From: Hymenobacter lapidiphilus
GTDB lineage: Bacteria > Bacteroidota > Bacteroidia > Cytophagales > Hymenobacteraceae
Direction of reading: 5' to 3'
DNA: 52,332 nt
Assembly: GCF_003417065.2 (NCBI RefSeq)
Contig: NZ_QVLT01000031.1
Span: 1-52,332 of the forward strand
This document shows positions 8,380-16,800 of the stretch, in pieces. The notes below the pieces were generated by a model. That model was not told the DNA's origin and searched no databases. It was given only the letters and a program-made list of their open reading frames with translations. The position numbers were made by a program, and so were the translations under genes. Numbering within the stretch: the stretch's first letter is position 1; the number at the start of each line of letters is the position of its first letter.

Positions 8380-9303
8380 TTACATTGGTTTGGCCGCCTT
8401 CGCCGCCTTCGCCGCCTGGGCCTGCTGTTCCATTTGCGCCTTCATGGACGCTTTAAACATCGACCAATTCAGGGCGTAGGTTGTCAGGGTAATAACCAGC
8501 ACGCAGGTCAGGTAGCCTAGAAAGAAGGTCATGAAGCCGCGCCAGAGGCGGCCGGGCAGCTTTATGGCCGTGTGCTTGAGCAGGGTGCTGTAGGCCCAGG
8601 ATACGTAGGCGAAAGTAAAGCCTGCATAAATAAAGGTCACCGTCTTGATCTGGGGCGTACCGTTGTAGTAGTACAGAATGGGCAGCAGGAAAATGGCGAA
8701 GAAGTTTGAAATAGCCGTAATAAACGCCGCGATAATCAGGCATTCGGCATAGTTGTACCCTCCTTTCTTCAGAAACAACCGGGCAAACAGCGCCCACACC
8801 GGCACCATGGCCACGTAGCACCAACTCATGTACTTGGCAAAAAAGGTCGTCGACTTTACCTGCATCTGCCACACGGCCTCGGGCACGGACGGGTCTCGGG
8901 CCCCCATCAAATCAATGTGCAGCAGCGCCGAAAGCAGTGCGTAGAAGCCGGTAATCATGAACAGCAGTGAGAGCGGCCGGAAATGGTCGACGCGCTTGCC
9001 GGCCAGGTAGGCCCGGATGGTGGCCCCCGGCCGGACTATCATTGTTTTCAGCGTGTACAGAATGCCCTTATCCACGTGCCAGATGGAATGTAGAATGTCG
9101 TGGGGCATATCGGCCATCGTGAGCCGGTGGGTGTGGTGCGCGTCCTGTCCGCAACGCCCGCAGTAGCGGTCGGGCACGGGGTGGCCGCAGTTCAGGCAGT
9201 GGGCTGGTCCATGTGCTGCTTCTGCTGAAGCTTTCGGTGGGACTTGTGCCGCGGGAGGCAACACAAGCGCAGGGGTATCAGTTGCGGTAGAAGTTAGCTG
9301 CAT
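8380..9303 (-). CDS. DUF3667 membrane protein with N-terminal zinc ribbon
   Basis: A 307-residue protein. After a disordered N-terminus comes a zinc-ribbon-like C-x2-C...C-x2-C segment (CLNCGHPVPDRYCGRCGQ) and the DUF3667 motif with WHVDKGILYTLKTMIVRPG and YLAGKRVDHFRPLSLLF. Four or five membrane segments follow, and the C-terminus is Ala/Lys-rich. The family is frequent in Bacteroidota and has no established function. Its promoter is listed at 9329-9359. Confidence 0.82.
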   Translation of the reverse strand: MQLTSTATDTPALVLPPAAQVPPKASAEAAHGPAHCLNCGHPVPDRYCGRCGQDAHHTHRLTMADMPHDILHSIWHVDKGILYTLKTMIVRPGATIRAYLAGKRVDHFRPLSLLFMITGFYALLSALLHIDLMGARDPSVPEAVWQMQVKSTTFFAKYMSWCYVAMVPVWALFARLFLKKGGYNYAECLIIAAFITAISNFFAIFLLPILYYYNGTPQIKTVTFIYAGFTFAYVSWAYSTLLKHTAIKLPGRLWRGFMTFFLGYLTCVLVITLTTYALNWSMFKASMKAQMEQQAQAAKAAKAAKPM

Positions 9304-9328
9304 AAGTAGGGATTGTTGTGCCTGACCC

Positions 9329-9359
9329 TAAAGCTACCTGATTTTGCCACTCACGCAAA
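9329..9359 (-). promoter_or_regulatory. Promoter of the DUF3667 gene
   Basis: On the minus strand TTTG (9356-9359), a 19-bp gap and TAGCTTTA (9329-9336) match the Bacteroidota consensus with one mismatch at the last base. The predicted start of transcription near 9322 is about 19 nt before the ATG. Confidence 0.55.
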
Positions 9360-9393
9360 CAGGCCCGCCGCTGACGTTCAGTGACGGGCCTGT
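9360..9393 (-). terminator. Hairpin directly after the HEAT-like gene
   Basis: CAGGCCCG and CGGGCCTG pair around an inner CTGAACGTCAG stem, starting right at the stop codon of the upstream minus-strand gene. The T run is weak. Confidence 0.5.
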
Positions 9394-9969
9394 CTACTGT
9401 AGATAAACCAGATAATCATCTACAAAGCTTTGGATTAGCTTTCGATCAAAATCAAGTTGGCTTATGTGTTTTTCATCAATACTATTGAGAATATTCCAGT
9501 TATCCCGAATTACATTCCAGTCCTTTGCCACCTTTTGTACTTCTTCTCTGGTAAACTCAAAAATCTGTTCTTCAAGAACACGTAAAGTGTGGTTTTGGAC
9601 CTCCCAGTTTCCAGTGGCTCCAAACAAAACGCTGAATAGATCACCTAGATGATGATGGCATTTTAGCTTCTCAAGCGCATAGACCAGAGTGCCTCTGTTT
9701 TTAGAGTTTTCTGGTTTAGTAATAGCATGAAGCAAGGGAATTACTGCCGCACTGTACCGATTTAATCTGAATGTAAGCGCAGCCGCATTTCTGGCCCTGG
9801 GTTTTTCCTGGTCAAGCAGTTGAATGAGAAATTGGCGGTGTTTCTTTCGCTTAGTCTTATTAAATCGTCCACCGAAATGGAACAGTTTACCGCAAGCATC
9901 TTGTGCCACATTCCAATCTTCAGAAAAAACGGCGGCTTTGAGATACTCTACTCGCTGCTTCTTATTCAT
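9394..9969 (-). CDS. HEAT-repeat-like hypothetical protein
   Basis: A 191-residue, mostly helical protein with spaced helix pairs such as RARNAAALTFRLNRYSAAVIPLL and WEVQNHTLRVLEEQ that resemble HEAT or armadillo repeats. It has no signal peptide or membrane segment. Its GC content is clearly lower than that of its neighbours, which suggests recent acquisition. HEAT-like proteins usually bind other proteins; nothing in the context says which. Function unknown. Confidence 0.6.
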   Translation of the reverse strand: MNKKQRVEYLKAAVFSEDWNVAQDACGKLFHFGGRFNKTKRKKHRQFLIQLLDQEKPRARNAAALTFRLNRYSAAVIPLLHAITKPENSKNRGTLVYALEKLKCHHHLGDLFSVLFGATGNWEVQNHTLRVLEEQIFEFTREEVQKVAKDWNVIRDNWNILNSIDEKHISQLDFDRKLIQSFVDDYLVYLQ

Positions 9970-10000
9970 GGGGGGTATTGGTCATCACGATTCAAAGAAT

Positions 10001-11311
10001 CTACGCCATTTCCGCTACCCGCACCTCCTTTGGCATCCCTACAGCTTCAAAGGCCTGACCCAAATCCAGCATCAAATCCTGGGGGTCTTCTACGCCGATG
10101 CTCAGGCGAATCATTTGGGGAGTGATGCCCATTTCCTTCTGGTCTTCGAGGGTAATGTCGGAGTGGGTCATGGTGCCGGGGTGCTCGGCCAGGCTTTCGG
10201 TGCCGCCCAGGCTTACGGCCAGCTTGATAAGCTTCAGGGCATTGAGGAAGCGGAAGGCTTCGGCCTCGCCGCCCTTGATGTCGAACGAAATCATGGAGCC
10301 CGGCGAGAGGCAGTGACGCTGGTAGATGTCTTGCTGAACGGGGTTGCCTTCGAGGTGGGTGAGGTAATGGGTGCGCTCGACCAGCGGGTGTTCGCGCAGC
10401 CAGTCGGCAATAACCTGGGCCGACTGGGCGGCGCGCTCCATGCGCAGCTTCAGCGTTTCGAGGCTGCGCATCAGCATCCAGCCGGTGTTGGGGTCGCACA
10501 TGGTGCCCATAAACGTGCGCATGCCCTTTATTTCCTTCATCAGGGCGTGGCTGCTGAGCGCGGCCCCGGCAATCAGGTCGGAGTGGCCGCCCAGGAACTT
10601 TGTGGCCGAGTACAGCACCACGTCGGCGCCGTGCTTGAGCGGGTGTTGGAACACGGGGCCCAGGAAGGTATTGTCGACCACGAAGCGCACGGGCTTGTCG
10701 GGCGTGGCGTACTGGCGGGCCAGAGCGGCGCAGGCGTCGAGGTCGATGAGGTGGTTGGTGGGGTTGGCGGGCGTTTCCACGTAAATCATGGCCAGGCGGC
10801 CGGGGGCAATAGCGGCGGCCTGGGCCTGCATTTCATCGGGCGTGGCGGAAGGGCGGAAGCCCACGGCCTCGATGCCGAACTTGCGCAGCACGTTTTTCAG
10901 GAAGAAGTCGGAACCGCCGTACACGGGCTCGGAGTGCAGCACTACGTCGCCGGGCTGCAGCAGGGCCAGCAGCGTGGTGCTGATGGCGGCCATGCCCGAG
11001 GCAAAAGTCGCAGCTTCCTCGGCTTCGTCCCAGAGCGTCAGGCGGTTTTCGAGGATTTCGAGGCTGGGGTTATTGAGGCGGGAGTAAATGAGGCCCATTT
11101 CCTCATCGGGCTCCTGCTGACGCAGCCCGTAGGCCAGCTCGAAGAAGGCCTTGCCCTCCTCGGCGTTCTTGAACACGAACGTGGACGTCTGGAAAATGGG
11201 CGGCTTGATGGCGCCCTCGCTCCAGGCCGGCGTGTAGCCGTAGCTCATCATCAGGCTCTCGGGGCGCAGGCGCTGGCCGCTGATACAGGAGTGGTCGGTG
11301 GGGTTCGTCAT
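10001..11311 (-). CDS. Cys/Met metabolism PLP-dependent enzyme (cystathionine gamma-synthase / methionine gamma-lyase family)
   Basis: The 436-residue protein shows all marks of the trans-sulfuration family: YSRLNNPSLEILENRL, the substrate-pocket segment FASGMAAISTTLL, VYVETPANPTN-like IYVETPANPTNHL, the cofactor lysine in YSATKFLGGHSD, and SLGGTESLAEHPGTMTH near the end. These PLP enzymes act on cystathionine, O-acyl-homoserine or methionine. Family membership does not tell which reaction. The start is set at ATG 11311 (MTNPTDHSC); the upstream open frame is Pro/Gly-rich and overlaps the start region of the divergent gene. Confidence 0.88.
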   Translation of the reverse strand: MTNPTDHSCISGQRLRPESLMMSYGYTPAWSEGAIKPPIFQTSTFVFKNAEEGKAFFELAYGLRQQEPDEEMGLIYSRLNNPSLEILENRLTLWDEAEEAATFASGMAAISTTLLALLQPGDVVLHSEPVYGGSDFFLKNVLRKFGIEAVGFRPSATPDEMQAQAAAIAPGRLAMIYVETPANPTNHLIDLDACAALARQYATPDKPVRFVVDNTFLGPVFQHPLKHGADVVLYSATKFLGGHSDLIAGAALSSHALMKEIKGMRTFMGTMCDPNTGWMLMRSLETLKLRMERAAQSAQVIADWLREHPLVERTHYLTHLEGNPVQQDIYQRHCLSPGSMISFDIKGGEAEAFRFLNALKLIKLAVSLGGTESLAEHPGTMTHSDITLEDQKEMGITPQMIRLSIGVEDPQDLMLDLGQAFEAVGMPKEVRVAEMA

Positions 11312-11447
11312 GGGGGTGGGAAATGAAGGGTGGATGGGAAAGTTGGGTACTGCGAAGTTACCCTTTCTGCCAACCTTCCCCGGAAACCCATCATTTCCGG
11401 GCCCAACCGCGTACCTTGGCCTACTACCGACCTTCCACTGCCGCGCT

Positions 11448-11789
11448 ATGTCCCTCGACACCTACACCTTCCTCCAGCACACCACCGAAGCCGAAAAAAC
11501 GACCGTTTACACCCGCGGTGAGGACGAGGACGGCGACGAGGTGCTGATTCCGTGTCCGGCCCTACTCATCGCCCAAACCGAGCACCAGAAGCTCTTCATC
11601 ACCATCGAACCCCGCCGCCGCTACCTCACCCACACCCTAATCCCGGGCGAGGAAGAGCCAGAAACCGATTTCTTGCGCGATTACGAAGAAGTCGAAGCCC
11701 TACTCGAAGACGCCGGCCTCGACGGCATCCACGACGGCGAGCAGGGCATTCTCTACCACAACCTGCTCTTCCTGCTGATGAACCCGTAA
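11448..11789 (+). CDS. Small acidic hypothetical protein
   Basis: A 113-residue acidic protein starting at MSLDTYTFLQHT, with several Glu/Asp-rich stretches and no signal peptide, membrane segment or familiar motif. A TACCTTGG element at 11412-11419, close to the Bacteroidota -7 consensus, lies about 30 nt upstream. Codon use resembles that of the surrounding core genes. It is divergent from the PLP enzyme gene. Function unknown. Confidence 0.6.
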   Translation: MSLDTYTFLQHTTEAEKTTVYTRGEDEDGDEVLIPCPALLIAQTEHQKLFITIEPRRRYLTHTLIPGEEEPETDFLRDYEEVEALLEDAGLDGIHDGEQGILYHNLLFLLMNP

Positions 11790-11800
11790 TTCACAAAGGA

Positions 11801-11895
11801 CGGTGTAGGGTGCGGGGCTTGTCCCCGCCCGCCGTTGAACGACATGTACGCTACTGTTTAACGGCGGGCGGGGGCAAGCCCCGCACCCTACACCG
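11801..11895. repeat. Interspersed palindrome, family A, copy 1
   Basis: Left arm CGGTGTAGGGTGCGGGGCTT... and right arm ...AAGCCCCGCACCCTACACCG are near-perfect complements, with a GCCGTT / AACGGC inner end and a loop of about 22 nt. It occupies the gap between convergent genes, so the transcript could act as a bidirectional terminator. Confidence 0.85.
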
Positions 11896-11897
11896 TT

Positions 11898-12950
11898 CTA
11901 CCGTCCCTTAAAGTCCGCGCGCAGGCCTTCATAAATCCAGTTAGCCAGGGCCTGGCGGTTGTCGGGGAGCAGGAAGCGGGGCTGGTCGCGGGCGTTGTGG
12001 ATGTTGCCCAGCTCCATAAAAACGGCCGGGGCGTGGCTGTTGCGCACTTCATAGAGGGAGCTGCGGGGCCCCACATTGCCGGAGTAAGGGCGGTTGGGCT
12101 GCGAGCGGCCGTAGCGGTTGGTGAACACCCCGTGGATGTTGCGGGCCGTGCGCAGACCAGCCTGGCTGTTGGCGTGGTGGTAGAAAAACACGTCTATTTT
12201 CTGGCCCTGACTGCGGCTGTCTACGTGCAGCGACAAAAGCCGCTGGTATGCGCCCTTGTGGCGGGCGTGCAGCTGGTTGGCCTGCACAATGCGCTGGCGC
12301 AGGCGGGCCAGCTGATTGAGCGGAATGCGCTGGCGCGGGTAGGTTACCTCGTCGCGGTCAACTTCAAGAAACTGCTCGTCGCGGATACCGTCGTTGGGGT
12401 CCTGCACCAGCACGTACACGGTGGCGCCGTGCTCCATCAGCCGCCGGGCCAGGCGCAGCGTTACGTCGTAGGCATATTCGTCTTCGGCCAGCAGCTGCTT
12501 TCCGTACTTGCCCACCGCCCCCGGATCGGGGCCGCCGTGGCCGGGCGAGAGGTAGTACACGGCCCCGCGCATCGTGCGGTCGAGCACCTGCACCCGGCTG
12601 TGCCTGGGGCCGAAAAGGGGCTCGTGCAACACGGAAGCGGAGCTGCCGGCGGGTGCTTGGGCCGGAGCGGCCACCTTTGCAGGAGCCGCTTTGCCCCGGG
12701 CCGGCAGGCGGTAGGTGCGGCCCGCTACCAGGCCGTTGTTGGTCGTCAGGCGGCCCTGGTTCAGGGTCAGGAACTGCTGGAAGTGCCGGGTATCGGGCAG
12801 CCCGTTGCGGCGGAGCAGGGAATGGGCCCCTTCGCCGGACCGGGCGACGGCCGTAGGGCCGCGCTGGCTGAAAACGGGGGCCGCAAAAAGACAGAACAGG
12901 CAGAAAAAAACAACGAAACGCAAAAGCAGTAGCCTAACAGACGAAACCAA
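11898..12950 (-). CDS. N-acetylmuramoyl-L-alanine amidase (Amidase_3)
   Basis: The 350-residue protein begins with a signal peptide (VRLLLLRFVVFFCLFCLF...FSQ), followed by a Pro/Ala-rich stretch and an Amidase_3 domain in the C-terminal two thirds. Zinc ligands and catalytic residues of the family are visible: H in YLSPGHGGPDPG, E in LLAEDEYAYD, H in LLSLHVDSRS and E in PAVFMELGNIHN. It would cleave the amide between MurNAc and the stem peptide in the periplasm during cell separation or wall turnover. The only start that keeps the full signal peptide appears to be TTG at 12950, so the exact start is uncertain. Confidence 0.85.
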   Translation of the reverse strand: MVSSVRLLLLRFVVFFCLFCLFAAPVFSQRGPTAVARSGEGAHSLLRRNGLPDTRHFQQFLTLNQGRLTTNNGLVAGRTYRLPARGKAAPAKVAAPAQAPAGSSASVLHEPLFGPRHSRVQVLDRTMRGAVYYLSPGHGGPDPGAVGKYGKQLLAEDEYAYDVTLRLARRLMEHGATVYVLVQDPNDGIRDEQFLEVDRDEVTYPRQRIPLNQLARLRQRIVQANQLHARHKGAYQRLLSLHVDSRSQGQKIDVFFYHHANSQAGLRTARNIHGVFTNRYGRSQPNRPYSGNVGPRSSLYEVRNSHAPAVFMELGNIHNARDQPRFLLPDNRQALANWIYEGLRADFKGR

Positions 12951-13000
12951 AGTTGGCCCGGCCGCAAAAACCGGGCAGTAAACGGGGAGCGGGTAAAATG

Positions 13001-13046
13001 GGCGCTCCGCGCCGGACCACCCGCGGGCAGTCCGGCGCGGAGCGCC
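13001..13046 (-). terminator. Strong GC-rich hairpin after the four-helix membrane protein gene
   Basis: GGCGCTCCGCGCCGGA pairs perfectly with TCCGGCGCGGAGCGCC (16 bp). On the minus strand a short T run follows, so it can terminate the gene that ends at 13076. Confidence 0.6.
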
Positions 13047-13075
13047 TCAGAAGCAAAAACGGGACAGAACCGGCT

Positions 13076-13537
13076 CTAGCGGAACATCGGCCGGGCCGGA
13101 TTCCAGATGCCCCACGGAATCATCAGCACCACGATAATCAGCGCCACCGTAAACCATATAAAGGCCTTTTTGTGCTTCAGCACCGGGTCAGTAGCTTTCT
13201 TCGAGATAATGCGGCCCACCTGCGCGATAATCACCGCCAGGATCATGCCTACCATATGCTCGACGGCAAAGAAGCGGCCCGCCGCGTCCTTCATGACGGC
13301 GGCGGCGGCGCCGTTTTCGAGGGCTTTGGCTCCCACCGGGCTGATGAAGTACAGAATCAGGCCCAGCAGCAGCTGCAGGTGCATCGAGCCCACAAACGAG
13401 GCGCCCATCCCATTATCGGCGCCGGTGAAGGGGCGGCGGCTCTGCCAGCCCGAAAAAGCCCGGAAAATGGCAATCAGGCCGAAGATGAGTACGAGCCAGC
13501 GCGTCCAGGAGTGGATCAGTAGCAGAGTAGGGTACAT
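13076..13537 (-). CDS. Four-helix membrane protein, cytochrome b-like, function unknown
   Basis: The 153-residue protein has four predicted membrane helices. Conserved-looking histidines sit in helix 1 (LLIHSWTRW), helix 2 (GSMHLQLLLG) and helix 3 (VEHMVGM), spaced as in small membrane haem proteins. Relatives in Bacteroidota are often labelled cytochrome b-like, but haem binding is only an inference. No respiratory gene is adjacent. Confidence 0.7.
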   Translation of the reverse strand: MYPTLLLIHSWTRWLVLIFGLIAIFRAFSGWQSRRPFTGADNGMGASFVGSMHLQLLLGLILYFISPVGAKALENGAAAAVMKDAAGRFFAVEHMVGMILAVIIAQVGRIISKKATDPVLKHKKAFIWFTVALIIVVLMIPWGIWNPARPMFR

Positions 13538-13639
13538 AGAACAGGGAATTGGTGAAAGGCAAAGGTCGGGGCTGGCGGGCAGTTTTGCACGCCAGAGACC
13601 AAGGCGCGGGCCGGCGTGCGAAAACCGCCGGCCGGGTAG

Positions 13640-14239
13640 CTAGCTGCAGCCCGGCAGCGGTTGGTTTTCGGGGCCGAACAACGACGGAGCCGGCTCATGC
13701 TTGTGGCCCTCGAAGCTGAAGATTTTCTCGGCCGTAAACTTTTCGCCCTCCTGGCGCAGAATGGCCAGGTTGGTGATGTTGAGCTTTAAATTGAAGGTTT
13801 GCCGGTTGAGGTACTGCATTACCGGGCCCAGCAGCTCGGGTGTAGTATCGTGCAGGGCCAGCGAAATGTGGGGCAGCCAGCAGTCAGGCCCGCTAAACTT
13901 ATCGGTGCGCAAACACAGCGGGGCCGTGGCCTGCCGGACGCGGTGGTGCAGTTGGTTGAGCGCGTCGGAGCGCAGTACCGGAATATAAATAGTGGGGTTG
14001 GGCCCCGGGAAAATGCCCAAGCCGGTGGTATGAGCCACAAACGTCTTGGTGCTACGGGCTACGTCGCGCAGCACCTGTCGCAGGGCCGCGCCCTTGCGCA
14101 CGCCCGCCAGCTGGTAGGTGATGTGCGGGTCGGGCGTGGCCTGCACATCATCAAGGCCGAACTCGGTTTCCAGGCTGCGGATAATGGAGTTGATGCGGTC
14201 GGCGTTCTGCGGGTTGAGCAGTGAGGTTATGGCAAGCAT
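13640..14239 (-). CDS. 2H phosphoesterase (2'-5' RNA ligase family)
   Basis: The 199-residue protein has the two H-x-T/S motifs of the 2H phosphoesterase superfamily: PHITYQ (H39, T41) and PHISLAL (H124, S126), at the usual spacing for two symmetrical lobes. Members ligate or hydrolyse 2',5'- or cyclic phosphodiester bonds in RNA or nucleotides. The bacterial physiological substrate is usually unknown. The start at ATG 14239 (MLAITSLLN) is preferred; the longer frame adds 41 residues without domain character. Confidence 0.82.
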   Translation of the reverse strand: MLAITSLLNPQNADRINSIIRSLETEFGLDDVQATPDPHITYQLAGVRKGAALRQVLRDVARSTKTFVAHTTGLGIFPGPNPTIYIPVLRSDALNQLHHRVRQATAPLCLRTDKFSGPDCWLPHISLALHDTTPELLGPVMQYLNRQTFNLKLNITNLAILRQEGEKFTAEKIFSFEGHKHEPAPSLFGPENQPLPGCS

Positions 14240-14434
14240 CGGCGGAGCAGGTAAGAACACGGCCAGTCGGGGGCAAAGCGGGCACCCAATACTACGGAGA
14301 ACTGCCGACAGTCGGCCGGCCGCCGGGGTGGGAGTGGCCCCGCTGGCCTGGGCAGACAACAAGCGCGGCGGCTCGGGGTTAAGGAAATTTCGGCCGGCAT
14401 AACCTTTCCTGACTCGACTCTCGTACGTTGGGCC

Positions 14435-16591
14435 GTGCCTGCCATTTCTGCCCCTGTTTCCGTTGCCGCCAAGGCCCCCGCCCCGCGCCGCCCCTGGGGC
14501 CGATGGCTACTGGCTGGGCTGCTTGGGCTGGTGCTGGCCGCCTGGCTGGGCGGCACCTTTCTGCTCGACCCCTGGCTGCGCCGCACCCTCGAAGACAAGG
14601 TGAGTACTGCCAGCCACGGCCGCTATCGGCTGCGGGTAGGCCAGCTGCATACCAGCCTCTGGCGGCGCGGGGTTGAGCTGCGGGCGATGCACCTCACCAC
14701 CAATCCCACTGCCGGTCCCGCCGACTCGCTGCCGGCCGCTGAGCTGGCGTTGGGTCGGCTACGGTTGCGTGGGCTGGGCCTGTGGGCGCTGCTGCGGGGC
14801 CAGGAGGTGCCAGTGGCTAGTGTGCGGCTCGATTCGCTGGCCGTGGTGCTGGGCCCGCTACCAGCCGGGGCCGGCCCGGGCGAACCACTCTATGCCCGGC
14901 TGCCCGGCGCGGGCCTGCGGCTGGGCTACCTCACGGTGCGCCACCTGCACGGCCGCTACGGCCCCGCTACCCGTCCCCAAATCCGCGTAGCCCATGCCGA
15001 CCTGACGGCCCGCGACCTGCGCCTGAGTGCTGCCGGAGCGGCCGATTCGGTCCGGGTAGGGGGGGCGGCGGCCCTGGCGGGCCGGGCCCAGGGACTGGCT
15101 GTCCGGGTGCCCGGCCATGAGATGCGCCTGCGCCGCCTGCGCTTTTCTACTAAAGCCCGCCAGCTGGTGCTCAATTCGCTGGCGGTGAACCCGGAGCAAC
15201 CTATTAGCCCGCAACGCAGCGCGGCCTTGCGCCTGCGCCTGGCGCTACCCCAGCTCACGCTCACCGGCCTCGATGCGGCGGCCCTAAGCCGTAGCCGCTT
15301 CCGGGCCGATTCGCTGGGGCTGCGCCGGCCGGGGCTGGCCTGCACGCTACCCACCACCCCTCCGCCGCCCTTGCACGAACTGCTGGCCCCTTACCTGCGC
15401 GAGTGTCGGCTGAATACGCTCTGGGTAAGCGGTGGCCAACTACGGGTAGCCGGACTGCCCCAGGCACCAACCGTAACTCAGGTACAGTTGGCTGGCCACG
15501 ACCTGCGGGTGCTGCCCCGCACCCGCGTACCCCGCATCTACTATGCCACCCACTGGCAGTTGCGCACCGGCCCGGCCACGCTTAGCCTCGACGCCCCCTA
15601 CTACCACCTGAGTTGGGACCAGCTGCAAGCTGACACGCGCCGGCAGCAGCTTACGCTGCGCCGGGTGCTGGTGCTGCCCACCCTGTCGGTGGTGGAGTTG
15701 GCCCGGCGCAAAGGGCATCAGGCGGCTCACCTCACAGTGAAAGTGCCCGAGCTGCGTCTGGCGGGGCTCGATTTCGGTGCGGCGGCCAACCGGCACGAGG
15801 TCCGGGCAGCTAGCCTGACCGTTAGCCAGCCCCAGGTGAGCAGCCAGAGCGACGGCCGCTTCGCCCATAATCCCAACATATCGTTCGTTACGCCCGAGGC
15901 CTTCCGGGAAGTACCGTTCCGGTTTGCCGTGGGGCGGCTGCGGGTGGTGGGGGCCACCATTACGAGCCAGTACCGCGCCCCCCGCGAGGCTCGCCCGGGC
16001 ATTATTCAGATCAAGGACTTCGCGGGAGCCTTGCGCAACGTCAGCAACGACCCGGCCCGGATGAGTGCCCGCCGCCCGCTTACGGGCACGGCTACCGCCC
16101 TTTTGCAGGGGCAGTGCCGCATGCGGGTGCAGCTGCGGGCCAATATGCTCGACCCAGCCGGCCGCCACACCGTCAGCGGCACGTTCGGGCCGGCTCCGCT
16201 GGATCTGCTCAATTCCATGACCATCCCCACCCGCGGCATCCGTTTCCGGCGCGGCCAGATTCAACACATCAGCTTCCAAATGCAGCTCGACCAGCAGGCC
16301 GCCCGCGGTACCATGCAGGCCCGCTACGCCGACCTTAACCTTCAGCGCCTCAACCGCCAAAACAAGCCCGGCCTGCTGCACCGCCTGGAAACCACGGTCA
16401 TCAATGAGGTTTTTATTCGCGACGATAACCCCCGCAAACCGGGTCAGCCGCTGCAACCCGGCAACATGCATTCGGGGCGGGAGCGGCACTACTCGGTGTT
16501 TACGCTCTGGCGCCAGGGCCTCATAAGCGGGCTGCTCAACAGCGCCGGCGTGCCCGCGCCCCTGGCCAAAAAGCTGAGCGAGGCAGAGTGA
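14435..16591 (+). CDS. AsmA-like / DUF748-type large envelope protein
   Basis: The 718-residue protein has a single N-terminal membrane anchor (about residues 22-44, WLLAGLLGLVLAAWLGG) followed by a long, beta-rich region with repeated patterns such as LRLRGLGLWALL and VRLDSLAVVLGPLP. This is the layout of AsmA-family and DUF748 proteins, now thought to bridge the periplasm and carry lipids or assist outer-membrane assembly. No separate short motif proves it. It starts at GTG 14435, preceded by a TACGTTGG element at 14424-14431 that resembles a -7 box but leaves almost no leader. Confidence 0.65.
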   Translation: MPAISAPVSVAAKAPAPRRPWGRWLLAGLLGLVLAAWLGGTFLLDPWLRRTLEDKVSTASHGRYRLRVGQLHTSLWRRGVELRAMHLTTNPTAGPADSLPAAELALGRLRLRGLGLWALLRGQEVPVASVRLDSLAVVLGPLPAGAGPGEPLYARLPGAGLRLGYLTVRHLHGRYGPATRPQIRVAHADLTARDLRLSAAGAADSVRVGGAAALAGRAQGLAVRVPGHEMRLRRLRFSTKARQLVLNSLAVNPEQPISPQRSAALRLRLALPQLTLTGLDAAALSRSRFRADSLGLRRPGLACTLPTTPPPPLHELLAPYLRECRLNTLWVSGGQLRVAGLPQAPTVTQVQLAGHDLRVLPRTRVPRIYYATHWQLRTGPATLSLDAPYYHLSWDQLQADTRRQQLTLRRVLVLPTLSVVELARRKGHQAAHLTVKVPELRLAGLDFGAAANRHEVRAASLTVSQPQVSSQSDGRFAHNPNISFVTPEAFREVPFRFAVGRLRVVGATITSQYRAPREARPGIIQIKDFAGALRNVSNDPARMSARRPLTGTATALLQGQCRMRVQLRANMLDPAGRHTVSGTFGPAPLDLLNSMTIPTRGIRFRRGQIQHISFQMQLDQQAARGTMQARYADLNLQRLNRQNKPGLLHRLETTVINEVFIRDDNPRKPGQPLQPGNMHSGRERHYSVFTLWRQGLISGLLNSAGVPAPLAKKLSEAE

Positions 16592-16800
16592 GCTTTCAGC
16601 TTACTTTCTCAAGGTATTGCCCGCTCACCTCATTAGCACCTCTGAAATGCGGGTGCCGGTATCTGGTTTGACCTTGCCTGGGCCTTTCTGAGCAGGAGGC
16701 GCCGCAAGATGAATGGTGTAGTACAGGGGGCTTTTTCTGCTATAAAGCCCCGGTTAATCCGGCTGCCCGCCTTATCTTGACGACATAAAGCTGCTCCCCT

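Noticed and set aside
11801..11895. CRISPR-like repeat from the recurring GGCGGGCGGGG units
   Set aside because: The units are inverted arms of isolated palindromes scattered over 32 kb, with no regular spacers and no cas genes.
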